Shown here piece by piece: positions 59,702 to 64,000 of a DNA stretch of 64,000 nt. The notes beneath the pieces are model-generated. The model saw nothing but the letters and a program-made list of their open reading frames with translations, searched no databases and was not told the origin of the DNA. The number at the start of each line of letters is the position of its first letter. Within the stretch, counting starts at the first letter, position 1. Location: positions 561,856 through 625,855 of the forward strand of contig JAGFNQ010000854.1 in assembly GCA_024364735.1 (NCBI GenBank). The letters are read 5' to 3'. Origin of the DNA: Boesenbergia rotunda (taxonomy: Eukaryota; Streptophyta; Magnoliopsida; Zingiberales; Zingiberaceae). Both the position numbers and the translations under genes were made by a program.

Positions 59702-61025
59702 TATTGGTGTAGTTTACACTAACGGTCAAACTCAAGTTTTGATGAATGACAAACAGGTTAAAGTTAGGTTGTTATGGTTCTAACCTCTTTATCAAGTGTG
59801 CAGGGTTGAAAGACTTAGGACCAGACACTAGGCTGAAGTCCAGGATGGTTGAGTCCTGGCAGAAAGTCCAGTTGGGTCCGCGAGGCCTGACAACTGGCTG
59901 AAGACCAAGTTGGTGGAGACTTGGCAGAAAGACCAGGGTGGTTGAGTCCTGACAAAAAGTCCTGGTAGGTCAAGAAGTCAAATAAAACTGCACAAAGGGT
60001 AAGTAAGGTAAGTCACTGGAGGAGCGAACCAGTGAGGACGGGTCCCATTTTGGGACTTTAGGCGCGGTCCAACTTAGACCCATTTGGGTGATCTAAGTTG
60101 AGTCCTGGTTAGATCCTGGTCCGGATGTGGACGGGATCTAATTAACTTTGAATATTTCACATTTTAGTCCATTTTATTATTATACTAACTCTGGCTTACA
60201 GGGTTTATTTGGTATATGGACTAAGTTGATTTTGCAGGTGAATTCTGCAAAATTACTCCTCATTATTTTTTAATTTGAAATTTTACTAAAGAATAAATTT
60301 ATTCTTATTAATAATAATAAATTCATTCCTATTATTATTATCCACAGCTTGGGTAAGATGAATTTCTATTCCTATTATTTTTTTTGTTAATAGAAATTCA
60401 AATGATGGATAAAGCAGATTGAGTTGTGCTACTTCAAATGATGGATAAAGCGCTGCACAAAAATAGGATCTGGATGAAACTCAAAGCTCGAGAAGTCCTC
60501 TATAAAAAGCATGAGAATTAGCACAGAAAATAAAACAACAAAAAACGCCATCATCTCTTCTTCACACTTTCACGCTCGGTGCTTCCACGCTCTTTTGCTA
60601 CGGCCTGTCTTCCAACTCGTCTACGTCCAATTACTGCTGGAAGACCACCCTTAACATCCAAACTCATTCAGATAATTTTTTTTGGTAACGATTTTATTAC
60701 TGCATTATCTGTACTCATTTCTATTAGAGAGTGTGAGGTTGTCACACTCTCTATCTTCTGTATTCGCCTACTCTACCGGGGGTCTCCGGTAGAGAGTTTT
60801 AGTGAATTGCCCACAGAAAAGGTCCGAGGGACCTGGGCCTTCGAGTAGGAGTCGCCGAAGGCTCTGAACGAAGTAAAACTCATTCGTGTTTTGTGTGTTC
60901 GTTTTTTATCGTTTCTTTTGTTTCCGCTGTGCACGACTTTACGAACACATTCTTTTTACTCTGAAAAATATATTATTTTAAACACACGTGATTCACCCCC
61001 CTCTCACGTGCATTCCGATCCTACA
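59702..61025 (+). repeat. 3' LTR of copia copy B
   Basis: 1,324 bp. The first dinucleotide is TA rather than TG (59702), a point change. TATA box tataaaaag at 60501-60509. Followed by the TSD TCCGC. Confidence 0.92.
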
Positions 61026-61039
61026 TCCGCAACACCACT

Positions 61040-63391
61040 AGGCATAGTCAGGTTGACGACTTCTGCATGTCCATTGCTCTGGGGGTAGGCAACTGAAGTG
61101 AAGGCTTGGCGAATGTCTAGCCCTTCACACCATTCCTTGAGTTTGTGTCCAGCAAACTGTCTGCCATTGTCCGACACCAACTTGTGAGGGATGTCATACC
61201 TACAGACGATGTCCTTCTATAGAATTTTCATCACTGCGACCTCTATGATGTGCGCGAGAGGCTCAGCTTCCACCCATTTGGAGAAATAGTCCACTAGGAC
61301 CAGCAAGAACTTCTTCTACTGGGGCCTGATTGGAAACGGAACCACAATGTCCATTCCCCATTGATAAAATGAGCAAGAAACTGTGGAAACTCGAAGTAGC
61401 TCAACGGGGCGATGAGTGACATGTCGATGCTTTTAACAAGCCTCACATTCGGCTACAAATTTGAGGGCATCTGCTTGCAGTGTTGGCCAAAAGTATTCGG
61501 CTAGGATGATCTTCTTAGCCAGGGATCTTCTCCCAACGTGGCTCCCACAAATGCCTTTGTGGACTTCTCGCATGATGTAGTCGGCTTCCTCCGATCCGGC
61601 ACACTTGAGTAATGGCTGGGTGAAGGCTCTCTTGTATAATTGATCTCCGATCAGCGTAAATCTAGAAGCCCGGTGGCGAAAGAGTCGACCTCCTTTATCA
61701 TCAGTAGGCATACTCCCACTGCGTAGGAACTCTACATAGGACTCTCTCCAAACAGTTAATATAATGGCACCAGCTCTTTTTTCGATCTGAGCCACCGTCC
61801 CTTCGGTGGTACTGGGCTCGTCTAACTTCCATGCAGAAATAGAGCTAGCCAACTTGGCTAGCTCGTCTGCCTTAACATTGTCCGCTCGGGAGATCTTCTG
61901 TAGAATAACCTCTGTGAAAGAGGCCCTCAGCTGCTCATATATAGTTACATACCTCTGTAGGCGCTCACAATTTATTTTGAAGTCGACCTATATTTGTTGA
62001 GCAACGAGCTGGCATTTCGAATATAGGATGACTCGAGCGGCTCCCACGTGCCTGGCTGCTTGTAACCCTGCTAGGATCGCCTCATACTCAGCTTCATTGT
62101 TGGTGGCTCAGAAGTGGAGCCGGATAGATAAATGTAATGTATCTCCCCGGGGGGAAACCATTAGCACCCCAACTCCGCTGTGCTTGCTATTGGACGACCC
62201 ATTGACATAGATCTTCCAAACTCCTTTGGCTTCTGGCTCAGGAACAGCTTCGAGCATGAAATCTAAAAGAGATTGTGCTTGATGGCAGTACGAGGCTGGT
62301 ACTCAATCCCATACTCGCTCAGTTCTGTGGTACATTTGATCAACCGACCTGAAGCTTCCGGATTGGTGAGGACTCATCCGAGCGGGCTGTTGGTGAGAAC
62401 TACAATAGGATGTGCTAAGAAGTATGGCCAGAGCCTCTAGGCCATTAATACCAGAGCATAGGCCAACTTTTCCATCGTAGTGTATCGTGTCTATGCGTCC
62501 TTCAGGAGGTGTCCGAAGAAGTAGACCGGATACTGTACAATACCTTCTTCTCGGATGAGCGCAGAGCCCACCGCTTGCTCAGCTGCGGACAGGTAGACGA
62601 ATAATGTCTCCCCTTCCACTGGCTTGTAAAGGATTGGGAAGCTCAGCTAGATAGGCTTTAAGATCTACAAATGCCTTCTCATACTGGTCGTCCCAGTCAA
62701 ACTTGATTGTCTTTATCAAGATCTTGAAGAAGGGCAGGGTCTTGTTAGCAGACTTAGAGATAAACCTGGACAGGGTCGTAATTCTGCCATTCAGCTGTTG
62801 TAATAGCGGGGAGACGACATGTCCAGAATAGCCTTTACTTTTTCTGAATTAGCCTCAATTTCCCTCTCCGTCACCCTATACCCTAAGAACCGGCCACTCT
62901 TCACCCCAAACAGACATTTAGCGGGGTTCAGCTTCAGCCTGTTGGCCCTCAGGATAGCAAACGTCTCTTCCAGGTTGGCAATCATGTCTTTCCCTTTTTC
63001 GGTCTTGACCAGGATGTCGTCCACGTATACTTCGATGTTCCTCCTTATTTGATGTTGAAAGACTTTATCTATCATCCGCTGATAGGTCACGCCGGCGTTA
63101 CGCAACCCATAAGGCCTGACTTATAGCAATAAGTCCCATCTGTTGTCACAAAACTGACCTTCTCTTGGTCTTCAGGAGCGAGGGGGACTTGGTGATATCC
63201 CTAGTAAGCATCCAATATCGAAATAAAATCGCAACCAAAAGTAGAATCCACTAGTCGGTCTATCCGAGGCAAGGGGTAGCAGTCTTTAGGGCAGGATTTA
63301 TTCAAATCTCTAAAATTGATACAGACCCGCCATTTACCACCCGACCTAGGGACAAGTACTACATTAGCTAACCAAGTCGGGAACTGAACTT
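61040..63391 (-). pseudogene. Tat-type Ty3/gypsy pol remnant (RT, RNase H, aRNH, integrase)
   Basis: Read from 63391 downward. RT: WLANVVLVPRSGGKWRVCIN, DLNKSCPKDCYPLPRIDRLV, then a stop at 63203-63201, then MRNAGVTYQRMIDKVF and VYVDDILVKT (62791-63105). A decayed first RNase H follows (62300-62780). A second, archaeal-type RNase H (WKIYVNGSSNSKHSGVGVL, ATNNEAEYEAILAGLQAARH, about 61800-62210) marks the Tat lineage. The H2C2 domain follows (61433-61560 region: HKGICGSHVGRRSLAKKIIL...CEAC). The integrase core follows with MDIVVPFP, VSDNGRQF and YPQSNGHAEV (down to about 61045). Several stops and frameshifts. The integrase ends at the minisatellite, and the 5' side is cut by the LTR at 63392. 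Confidence 0.85.
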
Positions 63392-64000
63392 TGTTGGGGC
63401 AATCGGCCCAAGTATGATCTGGAGGATCATGGGTTTTGATGTGTGTGTCAATATGATTAAGTTAGAGTTTGTTGTTGGTCTACTATGTGTATGTGAGTGT
63501 GCAGGTTTGCAGGTACACATAGACTTGGTTGGATGTCTTCAGGTGAAGGGTGGCATGGAGGCAAGCTGTTAGCTTGCGTGCGCATCCGAGGGACCATGGA
63601 CAAAGCAGGGATGATGAGCCGAGGGAAGCGGACTTCGAGGCGTACATGAAGGATATCATGGAGGCAAGCCGCGGGCTTGTGTGCCTATCCGAGGGACGAG
63701 GGCCAAAGTTGAAGAGGGCTTGAAGGCGACAGATCAAGGCTGCTGGTGCAGAGAAGATAAGCCAAGGGACACGGACTTCGAGGCATGCGTGAAGGGTGGC
63801 ATGGAGGCAAGCCGAGGGCTTGCGTGCACATCCGAGGGACGGGAGCCGAAGATGAAGAGGGCGTGAAGGCAATAGATCGAGACTGCTGATTGAAGAGTCA
63901 ACCAGGTCGTGAGGGTCCGAGTGTGAGTGTTTGTACTCGGTAACTAAGCCGAGAGGGTTCGAGTGTGGAGAGAAATGTACTCGGGAAGGGTAACCCTAGG
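63392..64000 (+). repeat. Partial LTR of another retrotransposon, runs off window
   Basis: tgttggggcaatcggccca begins abruptly inside the gypsy RT, a typical TG start. The rest carries a G/A-rich tandem repeat: catggaggcaagc blocks at about 63554, 63658 and 63800 followed by atccgagggac. The end and the element type are outside the window. Confidence 0.6.

Larger units (their letters stand above)
48857..61025 (+). mobile_element. Complete SIRE/Maximus-type copia element, copy B
   Basis: 5' LTR 48857-50161, 3' LTR 59702-61025, 5-bp TSD TCCGC at 48852-48856 and 61026-61030. Primer-binding site tggtatcagagcc (50164-50176) and polypurine tract aaaaaggaggaga (up to 59700). The order gag, protease, integrase, RT, RNase H is that of copia. 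The long LTRs, the coiled-coil gag part and 1.4 kb between RNase H and the 3' LTR point to the SIRE lineage. A solo LTR (55664-57982) is nested in RNase H. By eye about 15-20 differences separate the LTRs, including a 16-bp deletion in the 5' LTR, suggesting a fairly recent insertion. Coding regions carry stops, so it is not autonomous. Confidence 0.93.

Overview
This is a stretch of nuclear DNA from a flowering plant, most likely a monocot. The evidence is long TE-filled GT-AG introns, a GC-rich B-box gene beside AT-rich introns, and LTR retrotransposons of plant lineages (SIRE/Maximus-type copia, Tat-type gypsy, Tekay/Del-like solo LTRs). I cannot name the species. Apart from mobile elements there are two genes. 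One is a three-exon double B-box transcription factor of the BBX20/BZS1 type (+ strand, 9748-10898, 310 aa). The other is a thirteen-exon LPEAT2-type lysophospholipid acyltransferase with C-terminal EF-hands (- strand, start 35873, stop 11924, 506 aa), and every one of its junctions keeps frame. The two genes converge, with 1,025 bp between their stop codons.

Layout. 1-9.6 kb is AT-rich intergenic DNA with small transposons: a foldback MITE, a tRNA-derived SINE in an old LTR remnant, a hAT MITE with an exact 8-bp target-site duplication (TSD), and a 3.4-kb CACTA element. The CACTA element (3311-6749, TSD TTG) carries broken pieces of two unrelated host genes: a BBX21/22-like double B-box gene and a dsRNA-binding-domain gene. 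9.7-36 kb holds the two genes. The LPEAT2 introns contain a decayed L1-type LINE with two internal tandem amplifications (about 21.8-29.5 kb), a Harbinger-like MITE, a hAT element and an LTR-like 3.15-kb block.

36-64 kb is a nested TE landscape. A 3.26-kb solo LTR sits in one unit of a local tandem duplication. A probable minus-strand LTR follows at 41.8-42.7 kb. SIRE-type copia copy A starts at 43289 and stops at a single N (47534). Copy B is complete at 48857-61025 (TSD TCCGC), with decayed gag and pol, and a Tekay-like solo LTR (TSD TAAAA) splits its RNase H. Copy B lies at the boundary between an 85-bp minisatellite and a degenerate minus-strand Tat-type gypsy pol. That gypsy is itself cut by another LTR starting at 63392 and leaving the window.

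The strongest unusual signal is the gene-capturing CACTA element. Next are the LPEAT2 gene stretched about 15-fold over its coding length, a LINE whose ORF1 and 3' end were each tandemly multiplied, and the copy A breakpoint, which coincides with an assembly N. I saw no CRISPR, operon or bacterial feature and no new multi-gene system.
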